Below are positions 48,544 to 56,384 of a DNA stretch of 56,384 nucleotides, one piece after another. A model generated the notes under the pieces. The model did not search any database, was not told the origin of the DNA, and saw nothing but the letters and a program-made list of their open reading frames with translations. Position 1 is the first letter of the stretch. Each line of letters opens with the position of its first letter. The translations under genes were made by a program, and so were the position numbers. Origin of the DNA: an uncultured Oscillospiraceae bacterium (GTDB lineage Bacteria > Bacillota > Clostridia > Oscillospirales > Oscillospiraceae); NCBI GenBank assembly GCA_934589155.1, contig CAKTNP010000010.1, positions 1 to 56,384 of the forward strand, given 5' to 3'.

Positions 48544-49011
48544 ATGCTGAACCACATCGTTCTCATGGGCCGTCTTACCCGTGACCCGGAACTCCGCCGC
48601 ACCGGCAGCGGAATTGCCGTGGCGTCCTTCACCCTGGCTGTGGACCGGGACTTTGGTTCCCGGGATGGCGGGGAGAAGGAAACGGATTTCATCGACATCG
48701 TCGCCTGGAGAAACACTGCTGAGTTCGTCAGCAAGTACTTCACCAAGGGCCGCATGGCGGTGGTTTCCGGTCGTCTCCAGATCCGCAACTGGAACGACAA
48801 GGATGGGAACAAGCGCCGCAGCGCCGAGGTCGTGGCAGATAACGTCTACTTCGGCGACAGCAAGCGCGACGGGGACTCCGGTTCCTCTTACGGCGGCAGT
48901 TACTCCGCCCCCAGCAGTCACGCCCCCCAGCAGAGCGCCTATAGCGCTCCCGCTGCGCCGGCCTCCGACTTTGCTATGCTGGAGGATGACGACGCCCAGC
49001 TCCCGTTCTAA
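48544..49011 (+). CDS. ssb: Single-stranded DNA-binding protein
   Basis: 155 residues. OB-fold start MLNHIVLMGRLTRDPELRRTGSGIAVASFTLAVDRDF, DFIDIVAWRNTAEFVSKYFTKGRMAVVSGRL, a Ser/Gly/Ala-rich linker, and the acidic tip DDDAQLPF that binds partner proteins. It protects single-stranded DNA in replication and repair. Twelve bases after rpsF, 46 before rpsR. Confidence 0.98.
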   Translation: MLNHIVLMGRLTRDPELRRTGSGIAVASFTLAVDRDFGSRDGGEKETDFIDIVAWRNTAEFVSKYFTKGRMAVVSGRLQIRNWNDKDGNKRRSAEVVADNVYFGDSKRDGDSGSSYGGSYSAPSSHAPQQSAYSAPAAPASDFAMLEDDDAQLPF

Positions 49012-49057
49012 ACTGCTTTGAGTTTTACACCGAGATTTTTTACGAAGGAGGATTATC

Positions 49058-49291
49058 ATGGCTAACGATCGCGTTCGTCCCCGCAAGCGCAAGAAGGTTT
49101 GCAGCTTCTGCGTGGACAAAGTGACTTCCATCGATTACAAGGACGTGGCAAAGCTCCGCCGCTACCTGTCCGAGCGCGGCAAGATCCTGCCCCGCCGTAC
49201 CACCGGTACCTGCGCCGCTCACCAGCGCCAGCTGACTGTGGCCATCAAGCGGGCCCGTCAGATCGCTTTGCTGCCCTACGTGGCCGACTAA
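49058..49291 (+). CDS. rpsR: 30S ribosomal protein S18
   Basis: 77 residues. [14 protein letters not shown], then [50 protein letters not shown], the standard S18 sequence. CSFC and the later cysteine suggest the zinc-binding (C+) form. AAGGAGG precedes the ATG. Confidence 0.98.
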   Translation: MANDRVRPRKRKKVCSFCVDKVTSIDYKDVAKLRRYLSERGKILPRRTTGTCAAHQRQLTVAIKRARQIALLPYVAD

Positions 49292-49304
49292 TACGGAAAA
49301 GAAC

Positions 49305-49336
49305 CGGACGGTGCAGACGCACCGTCCGATTTTTTT
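49305..49336 (+). terminator. Terminator of the rpsF operon
   Basis: CGGACGGTGC / GCACCGTCCG arms, loop AGAC, then T7. Confidence 0.95.
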
Positions 49337-49416
49337 ACCCGGGAGGATCCCGCCGCGATGCCGAACAGGCGGAGGCTCCCTATCCCAAATGCGAAAAACG
49401 TGAAAGAGGTTCCATT

Positions 49417-50241
49417 ATGGCACGCGTCATTGAAATTACGGACTTTTCCGCCCCGGAGCTGGACGTCTACGCCCGGCTGACGGAAAACCAGCTTCTGAAC
49501 CGGGCGGATCCCCGGAACGCCCGGTTCGTCACCGAGAGTCCCCTGGTCATTGGCCGGGCACTGGACGGCGGATGCAGGCCCCTGTCCTTTCTCATGGAGG
49601 CCCGGCATGTAGAAGGCCAGGGGGCGGAGATCCTGGCCCGGTGCCCCGATGATATTCCCGTCTACACCGCGCCCCTGGAGGTCCTGACCCAGCTCACTGG
49701 CTTTCATCTGACCCGGGGCATGCTCTGCGAAATGGCCCGGCCTCCCCTGCCCTCGGCGGAGGAGGTCTGTGCCGGGACCCGGCGGATCGCCGTGCTGGAA
49801 AACGTGATGAATCCTACCAACCTGGGTGCCATTTTCCGCTCCGCCGCAGCCCTGGGCATGGATGCCGTGCTGCTGACCAGCGCCGGCAGCGATCCCCTGT
49901 ACCGCCGGGCCACCCGGGTCAGCATGGGCACCGTGTTCCAGGTCCCCTGGACCTACTTCCCGGAGGGGGCGGACTGGCAGAGCCTGCTCCACCACATGGG
50001 CTTTCAGACGGCGGCCATGGCCCTGCGGCAGGACTCCCTGCGGCTGTCGGATCTCCGACTGGGAGCAGTGGAGAAGCTGGCCGTGGTCATGGGCACCGAG
50101 GGCGACGGCCTGGCCCCGGAAACCATTGCCCACTGCGACTACACCGTCATGATCCCCATGACCCACGGGGTGGATTCCCTGAACGTGGCTGCCGCCAGCG
50201 CCGTGGCCTTTTACCAGCTGGGGTTAATGTCCCAATCGTGA
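49417..50241 (+). CDS. TrmH/SpoU-family RNA 2'-O-methyltransferase
   Basis: 274 residues from the ATG at 49417 (GAAAGAGG upstream). The SPOUT knot motifs are all there: IAVLENVMNPTNLGAIFRSAAALGMDAVLL, VVMGTEGDGL, and IPMTHGVDSLNVAAASAVAFYQL. The N-terminal 130 residues are an RNA-recruiting extension of the YsgA/RlmB-like kind. It methylates a ribose in tRNA or rRNA; the target is not given by sequence. Single gene, between two terminators. Confidence 0.92.
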   Translation: MARVIEITDFSAPELDVYARLTENQLLNRADPRNARFVTESPLVIGRALDGGCRPLSFLMEARHVEGQGAEILARCPDDIPVYTAPLEVLTQLTGFHLTRGMLCEMARPPLPSAEEVCAGTRRIAVLENVMNPTNLGAIFRSAAALGMDAVLLTSAGSDPLYRRATRVSMGTVFQVPWTYFPEGADWQSLLHHMGFQTAAMALRQDSLRLSDLRLGAVEKLAVVMGTEGDGLAPETIAHCDYTVMIPMTHGVDSLNVAAASAVAFYQLGLMSQS

Positions 50242-50253
50242 CATACGCACAAC

Positions 50254-50294
50254 GAAGCCGTAGGCGGTCGGACCGCTTACGGCTTCTTTCTTAT
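50254..50294 (+). terminator. Terminator of the methyltransferase gene
   Basis: GAAGCCGTA / TACGGCTTC arms with an inner GCGGTC/GACCGC pair, then TTTCTTATTTT. Confidence 0.85.
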
Positions 50295-50325
50295 TTTGGG
50301 TTCAGCATTTTGTGGAATACGCTCC

Positions 50326-51114
50326 TCAGTCCAGAGGGGAGAAGCAGCTCAGCAGGGTGTCCAGGCCCTCCTGGGTCCGATAGCTGAGGATCACCGCCAG
50401 AATCTTCCGGCTTTCCACCTTTTTCACCAGCAGCAGCTGTCCGATCTCCTGGCCGTTATACGCCAGCACGCCGTCCATTCCCAGGAACTCCACACCGGCC
50501 AGCTCCATGTCCTCCGGCTCCCTCAGGTCTGTTTCCAGCCCCGTCTGTTCCATGCTGGAGCGGTAGATCTCCATATAAATGTCCTCCGTGATCCCCGCCA
50601 CGGGAAGATTTTCCACCATAATACTGATATTAACGCCGCTGATCGGGTCCAGCGCGTACATTTCATAGGACGTAGTTACTCTGCTCTGGTCCACGTTATC
50701 CTGGCTGAGCACGCCTTCCTCCACGACCTCATCCAGGCCCTGGCTCATGATCTGTTCCAGCTCTTCCTCGGAGGCCATGACCATATTCTCTCCCGGGGTA
50801 AAGCGGAGGCCCAGGCTATCGTTCTCATAGCCCCTATCCGTCCGCACGCCGGGAACATAGTCCCCAGGGGTCCGGGTCTCGGCGGGCTCCGGGTCGGTTT
50901 CCGGCACTGGGTCAGTCTCCGGCTCCGGAGCGGTTTCTGGTGCCGGGAGGTTCTCCTCCCGGAGGGGCTCCGTTTCCTCCGCCACAGGCGCCATGGTTTC
51001 CAGAGGCAGCTTCTCCACAACGGCTCTTCCCAGATTCTCCGCCACCTGGCAGCCCGTAAGGTTGGCCGTCAGCAGTACCGCCGCCAGCAGCAAACACAAC
51101 CGTTTTTTCATCAT
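50326..51114 (-). CDS. Hypothetical lipoprotein with acidic Pro/Glu linker
   Basis: 262 residues. KKRLCLLLAAVLLTANLTGC is a lipoprotein signal (Cys 22). A repetitive stretch rich in P, E and T (PETAPEPETDPVPETDPEP, about 58-82) links it to a domain of about 170 residues. That domain starts at GYENDSLGLRFTPGENMVMAS and ends in VILSYRTQEGLDTLLSCFSPLD, resembling small extracellular proteins that carry a 'wide hairpin' fold, but I cannot assign a family. Met2 is equally likely as start. It lies 11 bases after the CPBP protease gene and is probably co-transcribed with it. Confidence 0.7.
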   Translation of the reverse strand: MMKKRLCLLLAAVLLTANLTGCQVAENLGRAVVEKLPLETMAPVAEETEPLREENLPAPETAPEPETDPVPETDPEPAETRTPGDYVPGVRTDRGYENDSLGLRFTPGENMVMASEEELEQIMSQGLDEVVEEGVLSQDNVDQSRVTTSYEMYALDPISGVNISIMVENLPVAGITEDIYMEIYRSSMEQTGLETDLREPEDMELAGVEFLGMDGVLAYNGQEIGQLLLVKKVESRKILAVILSYRTQEGLDTLLSCFSPLD

Positions 51115-51125
51115 CTTTCTCTCCT

Positions 51126-52148
51126 TTATAACAGGGTAATGACGGTCATGACCGCCGTCGCCGCCAAAAACAGGATCATGCCCACATTCCCGTACACCGT
51201 CTTTCCCCGGATTTCCCGAGGCAGCTCCTCCGCCGCAGGCAGGAACAGAGCCCTATGCCAGTTCTGGATCAGCAGCACCAGGCCCGCAATGGCAAACCCC
51301 AGGTACACCAGCAGGTACAGGCCGAAGGCGCCGACCCAGGCCAGAGCCTTTTGCAGCTCCGAACCGTAAACTCTCAGCATGAAATTCAGATTCTGCATAT
51401 TCTCCAGCAGATCCGGGTCCAGGGTCTGGACCTTGGCGCTGAGCCAGGGTGCCGCAACGCCGCCCATGAAGTTGATGATCATGTGTATGCCGATGCTGTA
51501 CCGCAGGTCCCGGGTCCGGAGATACACATAGCCCAGGATCACGCCGATGCCGAAGGCGTAGAAGAACTGGTACAGGTTCATGTGGAACATACCGAAGCAC
51601 AAAGCCGAAAACAGCACCGCCGTTTTCTCTCCATAGGCCGCAGTCCGGTCGATAAGATTCTGCCGGAACACCAGCTCCTCCAAAACGGGGGCCAGGACCA
51701 CCGTAAATACAATGTTCAGAACGTTGACGTCAGAGGTCAAACTCTCCAAGGGATTTTCCGCCATGCCGCCGGAAAAGGCCTCAGCCAACCAGCCGCCCAG
51801 CATATTCCCGCCCACCAGGATGGGAAAACACATGAGAAGGTACTTCCAAAAGCCACCCGGGGAAAGGGGCTTTCCGGGGTCCTTCTGGGCCGGAACCCCT
51901 CGCATGATGAGCAGGCCCACAGGAATGGCGATGCAGTACATGGGCAAAAAGCCCAAAAGCCACCTGCCCAGCTCCGAGAGGAACAGGTCCACGGCCCGGT
52001 CAGGGACCAGGATCATGATGAAGCCAATGGTCAAAATCTGTCCGCCCAGGGAAAGGGCGGCAATGGCCAGCAGGGCCAGGCCCAGGCGGCTGAAGCGCTC
52101 CTTCGGGGTCATGGCCGGGATCTGGGGCGAGAGATCGTTGGGTTCCAT
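51126..52148 (-). CDS. CPBP-family intramembrane protease
   Basis: 340 residues with about eight membrane segments. The abortive-infection/CPBP motifs are present: VLAPVLEELVFRQNLI (motif 1, double Glu and Arg), CFGMFHMNLYQF (motif 2, His) and IGIHMIINFMGG (motif 3, His-Asn). These are Rce1-like glutamate proteases in the membrane, with roles in bacteriocin self-immunity or protein maturation. The downstream lipoprotein might be substrate or partner. A MITE-like element sits 33 bases upstream of its start and may affect expression. Confidence 0.92.
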   Translation of the reverse strand: MEPNDLSPQIPAMTPKERFSRLGLALLAIAALSLGGQILTIGFIMILVPDRAVDLFLSELGRWLLGFLPMYCIAIPVGLLIMRGVPAQKDPGKPLSPGGFWKYLLMCFPILVGGNMLGGWLAEAFSGGMAENPLESLTSDVNVLNIVFTVVLAPVLEELVFRQNLIDRTAAYGEKTAVLFSALCFGMFHMNLYQFFYAFGIGVILGYVYLRTRDLRYSIGIHMIINFMGGVAAPWLSAKVQTLDPDLLENMQNLNFMLRVYGSELQKALAWVGAFGLYLLVYLGFAIAGLVLLIQNWHRALFLPAAEELPREIRGKTVYGNVGMILFLAATAVMTVITLL

Positions 52149-52181
52149 GGGGCAGTCTCCTTTCTGCGGGGATAAAGTCTT

Positions 52182-52453
52182 TAGCGTCAGTTAACAAGGG
52201 CACACATGCCCGCAGGACGTCCCGGCCCGCCCTTCGCGGCGTTATCGTCCTTGACTTGCGCCAGCAAGCCTGCGTCCTCTGTCTTGCGAAGAACGCGCCG
52301 GAGCGCCCGGCGGGTCTTCGAGTTTTCCCGGAGGATAAACGGCGGATGGCGAGGCAGACGAAGCAGATGGGCTGTCGCCCATCCATGAGGATAACGATGC
52401 CAGCTGTCGTTTAGACCCGCGAAAACCATGTTTGCCCTTGTCAACTGACGCTA
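52182..52453. mobile_element. MITE-like element, 272 bp, with 27-base terminal inverted repeats
   Basis: The left end (52182-52208, TAGCGTCAGTTAACAAGGGC then ACACATG) and the right end (52427-52453) are inverted copies with two mismatches. Both edges are a TA dinucleotide, as expected if a mariner/IS630-like transposase duplicated TA. Inside is a hairpin GATGGGC-TGTC-GCCCATC near 52366-52383. There is no transposase gene. A 258-base open frame on the minus strand is part of the element and is probably not a gene. Confidence 0.6.
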
Positions 52454-52546
52454 TATTGAGTATAACACAGGTCGGGCCGGAGCGCCATATATTGGAAGAA
52501 ATCTTTTGTCGAAAAAGCCGGTCAAATCCACAGGCCTTTGGGCATA

Positions 52547-52582
52547 GAGAAAGGGCTCCGGCCGTGGGTACGGTCGAAGCCC
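52547..52582 (-). terminator. Terminator of metK
   Basis: GGGCT-CG-CCGT / ACGG-CG-AGCCC with short bulges and a TTTCTC tail on the minus strand, 16 bases after the stop. Confidence 0.75.
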
Positions 52583-52597
52583 TAGGGAATCTTATTT

Positions 52598-53743
52598 TTA
52601 CAGGCCAGCCTTGCTCCGCAGGAGTTCCGCTTTGTCGGTCTTTTCCCAGGTCTTGCCCTGGATGCCGAAGTGTCCCCGGGCGGCGGTGTCGGCGTAGATG
52701 GGCCGTCTCAGGTCCAGGGTACGGATGATACCGGCGGGGGTCATGTCGAAGGTGTCCCGCAGAAGCTGGGTCAGCTTCTCGTCGGAGACCTTGCCGGTGC
52801 CATAGGTATCCACCCGGACGGACACGGGCTGGGCCACGCCGATGGCATAGGCCAGCTCCACCTGGCACTTATCCGCTAGCTGAGCCGCCACAATGTTCTT
52901 GGCCATGTACCGGGCCATATAGGCGCCGCTCCGGTCCACCTTGGTGGGATCCTTGCCGGAAAACGCGCCGCCGCCGTGGGAGAAGTAGCCACCGTAGGTA
53001 TCCACAATGATCTTACGGCCGGTAAGACCCGTGTCGCCGTCGGGGCCGCCCACCACGAACTTGCCGGTGGGATTGATGTAGATATGCTCCACGGCGGAAA
53101 GATCCAAACCGTAGTCCTTCAGCACGGGGGCGATGACCTCCTGCTTCACGAAGGCGCGCAGGTCCTCCATGGCGTAATCCTCGGTGTGCTGGATGGACAC
53201 CACCACGGTGTCCACGCCCATGGGCTTGCCCTCCTCATCATACTCCACGGAGACCTGAGCCTTGCCGTCGGGCCGGAGCCGGGGATTCTCCCCCACCTTC
53301 TCCGTCAGGCGATTGGTCAGTGCCCGGGAAATGGCAATGGGCAGGGGCATCAGCTCCGGGGTCTCATTGCAGGCCCCGCCGAACATCATGCCCTGATCTC
53401 CGGCACCGCCCACCTGGTCGTTGGTGCCAAGAGCAATGTCCGGAGACTGGGTGTGGACCCGGCACTGGATCTCCACGTCCCGGTCCGAAAAGCCCAGGCC
53501 GGGGTCCGTATAGCCGATGTCCCGGATCACCCGGCGGGCCACGGCGGCATAATCTACCCGGGCCTTGGTGGTGATTTCTCCGGCAATCAGGCAGAAGTTG
53601 GTGGTGACCATGGTCTCGCAGGCCACCCGGCTGCCGGGATCCTGGGCCAGGCAGGCGTCCAGGATGCTGTCAGAGATCCGATCGGCCACCTTGTCCGGGT
53701 GGCCCGTAGTAACACATTCCGAAGTAAACAATTTCCGATCCAT
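52598..53743 (-). CDS. metK: S-adenosylmethionine synthetase
   Basis: 381 residues from the ATG at 53743 (AAAGGAG upstream). It makes SAM from methionine and [31 protein letters not shown], the [10 protein letters not shown] loop, and [24 protein letters not shown] near the C-terminus are the classic signatures. A SAM-I riboswitch precedes it, so SAM shuts off its own synthesis. Full length. Confidence 0.98.
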   Translation of the reverse strand: MDRKLFTSECVTTGHPDKVADRISDSILDACLAQDPGSRVACETMVTTNFCLIAGEITTKARVDYAAVARRVIRDIGYTDPGLGFSDRDVEIQCRVHTQSPDIALGTNDQVGGAGDQGMMFGGACNETPELMPLPIAISRALTNRLTEKVGENPRLRPDGKAQVSVEYDEEGKPMGVDTVVVSIQHTEDYAMEDLRAFVKQEVIAPVLKDYGLDLSAVEHIYINPTGKFVVGGPDGDTGLTGRKIIVDTYGGYFSHGGGAFSGKDPTKVDRSGAYMARYMAKNIVAAQLADKCQVELAYAIGVAQPVSVRVDTYGTGKVSDEKLTQLLRDTFDMTPAGIIRTLDLRRPIYADTAARGHFGIQGKTWEKTDKAELLRSKAGL

Positions 53744-53774
53744 ATTTTTCTCCTTTTCGACCAAAAAGTCCATG

Positions 53775-53906
53775 AAAAAAGCGCCCCGAGATTCGGAACG
53801 CCAAAAACACGAACCCTCATCTCTCGTTACATACGCCGGAATTGGCACCTTGAAAAACAGGTTGCCGGGTTTCATCGGGCCGTTCCCTCCACCACTCTTG
53901 ATAAGG
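53775..53906 (-). promoter_or_regulatory. SAM-I (S-box) riboswitch with terminator, controlling metK
   Basis: On the minus strand: P1 5' strand CCTTATC (53906-53900), then CAAGAGTGGTGGAGGGAACG, CCCGATGAAACCCGGCAACC, a GGTGCCAATTCC stretch, and the P1 3' strand GATGAGG (53821-53815). Behind it a 9-pair hairpin (GCGTTCCGA / TCGGGGCGC, 53801-53781) ends in T6 (53780-53775). SAM binding stabilises P1 and so the terminator: a transcriptional off-switch. Confidence 0.95.
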
Positions 53907-53925
53907 CACTATTCAATTCGTCTCT

Positions 53926-53953
53926 ATTTTACATGTTTTTCTCCGTTTGTCAA
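53926..53953 (-). promoter_or_regulatory. Promoter of the metK riboswitch transcript
   Basis: TTGACA (53953-53948), 16-base spacer, TAAAAT (53931-53926). Confidence 0.85.
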
Positions 53954-53984
53954 GATTGTTTTTAGAAAATCCCCCTGTTTTTAC

Positions 53985-54015
53985 AAAAAAACCGGCGCGT
54001 TCCGCGCCGGTTTTT
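53985..54015 (-). terminator. Terminator of the serpin operon
   Basis: CCGGCGCG / CGCGCCGG arms with TTC loop, T7 on the minus strand and T5 on the plus strand. Confidence 0.9.
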
Positions 54016-54021
54016 GAAGCT

Positions 54022-55473
54022 TTAGGGCTGATTTACCACGCCCACGAACAGGGGCAGGCCGTCCAGGCCCCGGATCACGAACACGAAGGGACGGTCCAGG
54101 GTGAAGTCCACGACCTCGTCGGGAGGGGCTGCGGCGCCGGCGTTCATCATGAGGACCGTAAAGGCCGTTCCTTCCGCCCCGTCCTCGTCGATAAAGACCC
54201 GGGCGGCGTGGTCCGCCTTGGACAGGTACACGGGATCCTCCAGATCCGCCAGGGGGGAGAAATCGGAAACGTCGGTGTCAAACACGTCCCGGACCCCCAG
54301 ATCCTTTAAGCCCACCGTCAGGTCCGTCTGGCTTGTCACGTCGAACTTGGGCAGGGACAGGTTGACCGTCATGTATTTGACATTCTCCCATTCCTCCGAG
54401 CTTATGAGGTATTGGAGGGCCTCCGGATCCCGCAGAAGGTCCTCGGGGCTGACCCCCTCGTCGGGCAGAAGAAAGGCCATGCTGCAGCCGGTATCAAAGG
54501 GCAGCTCCACGGCGGCGAACTTTTCGCCCCAGCAATAGTCCTGGACCATGGTCTTGCGCATAAAGTCCGTCTCCCGGTCCCCGGAGGGGGCGTGGAAAAT
54601 GTCGGGGGCCGTGACCTCTTTGGAAAAGGTCTCGTCCCATTCCCCCTTGAATTGCAGGGTGGACACCAGAGCCAGGACCGTATTGGGTGCCATGGTCAGG
54701 CCCTTGGTCTGATCCTTCAGCCGGCCGCCGGTCTGGTCATTGATCCAGTCTCGCAGGGCCTCATTATACTCCTCCCGGCCCATGGTTCCCCGGAAGGAGG
54801 AAGCATAGTAGTCCCGGGCCAGGGTGCCGACGGTTTCATCATTGTACTGAATCTCGTCGCTGAGCCACAGGGAATTGGCCAGGATGCTGGTAACGGAACC
54901 GTCGTCGCAGTAGTTCTTGTTCCACAGAGCCTTGGCCCGGGCCCGACTGGTTTCCAGATCCGAGGCCCCCAGCAGGTCCAGGATCTGCTTTTGGCTGTCC
55001 CCCGCTGTGACCTCCGCCAGCATGGACAGGGCCATATACACATTGGAAGGAGAAAACACCCGGTTTTCTCCCGTCTCTCCGGAGAGGAATTCCGGGATGA
55101 CCTTTTGCAGGTAGCTTTCCAGGTCCTTTGCATAGTCCAGTTGGTCGGCCTGGGCGGCCCGGGCCTTCCGCCAGGCATCGTTGGCCCGGTCATAAGCGGC
55201 GCTGCCCCGCTCTGCCGCAGCTTCGGTCCTAAAATAATCCGCCTGATCCGGCCGTTTAGCCATTTGAGGGTAGGCCGCCTCGCCGATGGCAAAGGCGTTG
55301 ACCGTGACCTCGCCCCGGCCGACAAACACCCCCACGCAGATGGCCAAGGCCAGCACCGCCGCCAGAGCCGGGATCCAAAGGGGCCGAATCTTCTTTTTCC
55401 GGGGCTCTGCCGCCTCGGCAATGTGCTTATCGCTGATCTCGTTCATGGCGTCTTCCCAAAATTTCCGTTTCAT
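54022..55473 (-). CDS. Membrane-anchored serpin coupled to a sigma factor
   Basis: 483 residues from the ATG at 55473. A short cytoplasmic part (MKRKFWEDAMNEISDKHIAE, then a KKK stretch) precedes one membrane helix (about 32-52), and the rest is outside. The serpin domain starts near 105 (LESYLQKVIPEFLSGE) with ENRVFSPSNVYMALSMLAE, NSLWLS, ALVSTLQFKGEWDETF and FTLDRPFVFVIRG. The hinge before the reactive loop reads DEDGAEGTAFTVLMM: small residues, compatible with an inhibitor. The start overlaps the sigma factor stop by four bases, the position and topology of an anti-sigma factor. Signal role inferred. Confidence 0.88.
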   Translation of the reverse strand: MKRKFWEDAMNEISDKHIAEAAEPRKKKIRPLWIPALAAVLALAICVGVFVGRGEVTVNAFAIGEAAYPQMAKRPDQADYFRTEAAAERGSAAYDRANDAWRKARAAQADQLDYAKDLESYLQKVIPEFLSGETGENRVFSPSNVYMALSMLAEVTAGDSQKQILDLLGASDLETSRARAKALWNKNYCDDGSVTSILANSLWLSDEIQYNDETVGTLARDYYASSFRGTMGREEYNEALRDWINDQTGGRLKDQTKGLTMAPNTVLALVSTLQFKGEWDETFSKEVTAPDIFHAPSGDRETDFMRKTMVQDYCWGEKFAAVELPFDTGCSMAFLLPDEGVSPEDLLRDPEALQYLISSEEWENVKYMTVNLSLPKFDVTSQTDLTVGLKDLGVRDVFDTDVSDFSPLADLEDPVYLSKADHAARVFIDEDGAEGTAFTVLMMNAGAAAPPDEVVDFTLDRPFVFVIRGLDGLPLFVGVVNQP

Positions 55474-56018
55474 TCCACATAGCCCTCCTTCATTAGGTAG
55501 TTTTTCAGTTTCTTTCGAGTCCGGGACAGCTTCACCGCCGCATGGTTCTCCGTCAGCCCCAGGTCCCGGCCGATGTCTCCCAGGGAGTCCGAAAACCAGT
55601 ACCGTCGGAGGAAGATCACCCGGCTGTCCCGGTCCAGGGTATCCAGAAAGGCATCGATGGCCCGGCCCAACTCCCGGGCGGAGCAGTGCTCCTCCGCCGA
55701 GGGGGCGAAGATACTGCCATCCAGCTCCTCCAATGTAGAAACGGGGCCCCGTTTCTGGGCCGTGCCGCCCCGGAATCGGCTCAAAGCCCGGTTTCGGGCG
55801 ATCCGGCACACATAGGCCGATAAAAATTCCGGCCTTTGGGGTGGGATCCGGTTCCATACCCCCAGATAAGTGTCGCTTTCACATTCCTCCACATCCTGGG
55901 GATCCGTCAGAATATTCCGGATCACCCGGCGGATCAGTCTGCCGTACCGTTCCGTCAGAACTCGGATGGCCTCCTCGGACCGGTCCCAGAACAGGCCCAC
56001 GATCTGTTCGTCCTCCAC
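55470..56018 (-). CDS. ECF-type RNA polymerase sigma factor
   Basis: 182 residues. Region 2 reads AIRVLTERYGRLIRRVIRNILTDPQDVEECESDTYLGVWNRIPPQ then LSAYVCRIARNRALSRFRGG; region 4 reads FLDTLDRDSRVIFLRRYWFSDSLGDIGRDLGLTENHAAVKLSRTRKKLKNYL. Regions 1 and 3 are absent, as in extracytoplasmic-function sigma factors. It is the first gene of a two-gene unit with the membrane serpin, which occupies the anti-sigma position. Confidence 0.93.
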   Translation of the reverse strand: MEDEQIVGLFWDRSEEAIRVLTERYGRLIRRVIRNILTDPQDVEECESDTYLGVWNRIPPQRPEFLSAYVCRIARNRALSRFRGGTAQKRGPVSTLEELDGSIFAPSAEEHCSARELGRAIDAFLDTLDRDSRVIFLRRYWFSDSLGDIGRDLGLTENHAAVKLSRTRKKLKNYLMKEGYVE

Positions 56019-56083
56019 GGCTGCTCCCCCCCTCTCATAAGATCAGTCCCGGTTTCGGGCAAAATATTACAGTCTTTTGATAC

Positions 56084-56112
56084 ATTATAAGAAAATTTTT
56101 CTTCGGGCGCAA
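56084..56112 (-). promoter_or_regulatory. Candidate promoter of the sigma-serpin operon
   Basis: On the minus strand TTGCGC (56112-56107), 17-base spacer, TATAAT (56089-56084), 66 bases before the sigma factor ATG. Confidence 0.6.
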
Positions 56113-56204
56113 CCGCTTCCGGTATAAGAAGTACATCTTCTCATACAACCGTTTTCGGTATCAAATAAGAAACCGGGCTTTTCAAAATTTTTCCGAAAAT
56201 AGGC

Positions 56205-56233
56205 TTTACAAACCGGTTTTCTTTTGTTATAAT
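56205..56233 (+). promoter_or_regulatory. Promoter of tRNA-Arg
   Basis: TTTACA (56205-56210), 17-base spacer, TATAAT (56228-56233), 20 bases before the tRNA. Confidence 0.88.
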
Positions 56234-56252
56234 AACTGGGTATTTGAGATAT

Positions 56253-56328
56253 GCGCCAGTGGCTCAATGGATAGAGCATCGGATTCCGGTTCCGAGGGTT
56301 GGGGGTTCGAGTCCCTTCTGGCGTACCA
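56253..56328 (+). tRNA. tRNA-Arg, anticodon CCG
   Basis: 76 bases with CCA encoded. Acceptor GCGCCAG pairs with CTGGCGT. The anticodon stem-loop TCGGA-TTCCGGT-TCCGA gives CCG, reading CGG codons, which are very common in this genome. T-arm GGGGGTTCGAGTCCC is regular. Confidence 0.97.
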
Positions 56329-56363
56329 AAAAGTGGGATGCGCTTTTGCGCGTCCCACTTTTT
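56329..56363 (+). terminator. Terminator of tRNA-Arg
   Basis: AAAAGTGGGATGCGC / GCGCGTCCCACTTTTT with TTTT loop, directly after CCA. Confidence 0.92.
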
Positions 56364-56384
56364 GTATCTGTCGGAGAAGGGACT

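Noticed and set aside
52187..52444. An 85-codon minus-strand frame
   Set aside because: It coincides with the inverted-repeat-bounded element, starts and stops in its ends and has no binding site.
52182..52453. 6S RNA or another structured RNA
   Set aside because: The long-range pairing of the ends suits an RNA too, but I see no 6S-like central bubble and no fitting promoter/terminator pair, while the TA borders favour a mobile repeat.

Overview
The window looks like chromosome from a high-GC gut Clostridium relative, most likely family Oscillospiraceae (Flavonifractor/Lawsonibacter/Dysosmobacter type). Reasons: GC-rich coding DNA with Gram-positive ribosome binding sites, a Noc/ParB protein, pyruvate phosphate dikinase, an S-box (SAM-I) riboswitch on metK, the rpsF-ssb-rpsR operon, and many short Firmicutes-style operons. 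This placement is inferred from gene content only.

Layout. 1-3.6 kb (minus): end of a sulfur/selenium-handling pair (class V aminotransferase, DUF3343), a tiny membrane protein, ispF-ispD, murD. 3.7-4.1 kb: RNase P RNA with a consensus promoter and terminator. 4.2-5.1 kb: a zinc-ribbon/CFI-box protein. 5.3-16.0 kb (plus): a 13-gene ethanolamine-utilisation operon, eutG-A-B-C-L-E-M-T-D(pduL)-unknown-N-H-Q. It encodes uptake (EutH), a B12-dependent lyase with reactivation and cofactor supply (EutBC, EutA, EutT), acetaldehyde processing (EutE, EutG, PduL) and shell proteins (EutL, EutM, EutN). No eut regulator is in the window. 16.0-27.1 kb: scattered metabolic genes (amidohydrolase, nucleotidyltransferase, aminotransferase plus aspartate kinase, phosphoesterase plus a ParB-like/BMP fusion, aldose epimerase, FliB-like methylase, an unknown protein with a TetR regulator). 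27.2-28.6 kb: pyruvate kinase.

29.2-38.4 kb: a type I-C CRISPR-Cas locus transcribed leftward: cas3-cas5c-cas8c-cas7-cas4-cas1-cas2, an AT-rich leader, and 19 repeats with 18 spacers. cas5c and cas4 each carry a frameshift. cas8c has a strong internal start for Cas11c. The repeats come in two variants (GCGA and GCAA tetraloop) arranged in blocks. 38.7-39.8 kb: two small orphan genes resembling immunity proteins.

40-56.4 kb: ppdK, a noc/parB homologue with a Noc-box-like site in its own leader, FemAB transferase, an alanine-racemase-like gene, an M3 peptidase lipoprotein, rpsF-ssb-rpsR, a TrmH-type methyltransferase, a lipoprotein plus CPBP protease pair, a 272-bp MITE-like element, metK with its riboswitch, a membrane-tethered serpin translationally coupled to a sigma factor, and tRNA-Arg(CCG).

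The most novel-looking items are the sigma factor/membrane-serpin pair, the cytoplasmic ParB-like/BMP fusion, the block-patterned CRISPR array beside a twice-frameshifted cas operon, and the MITE-like element.
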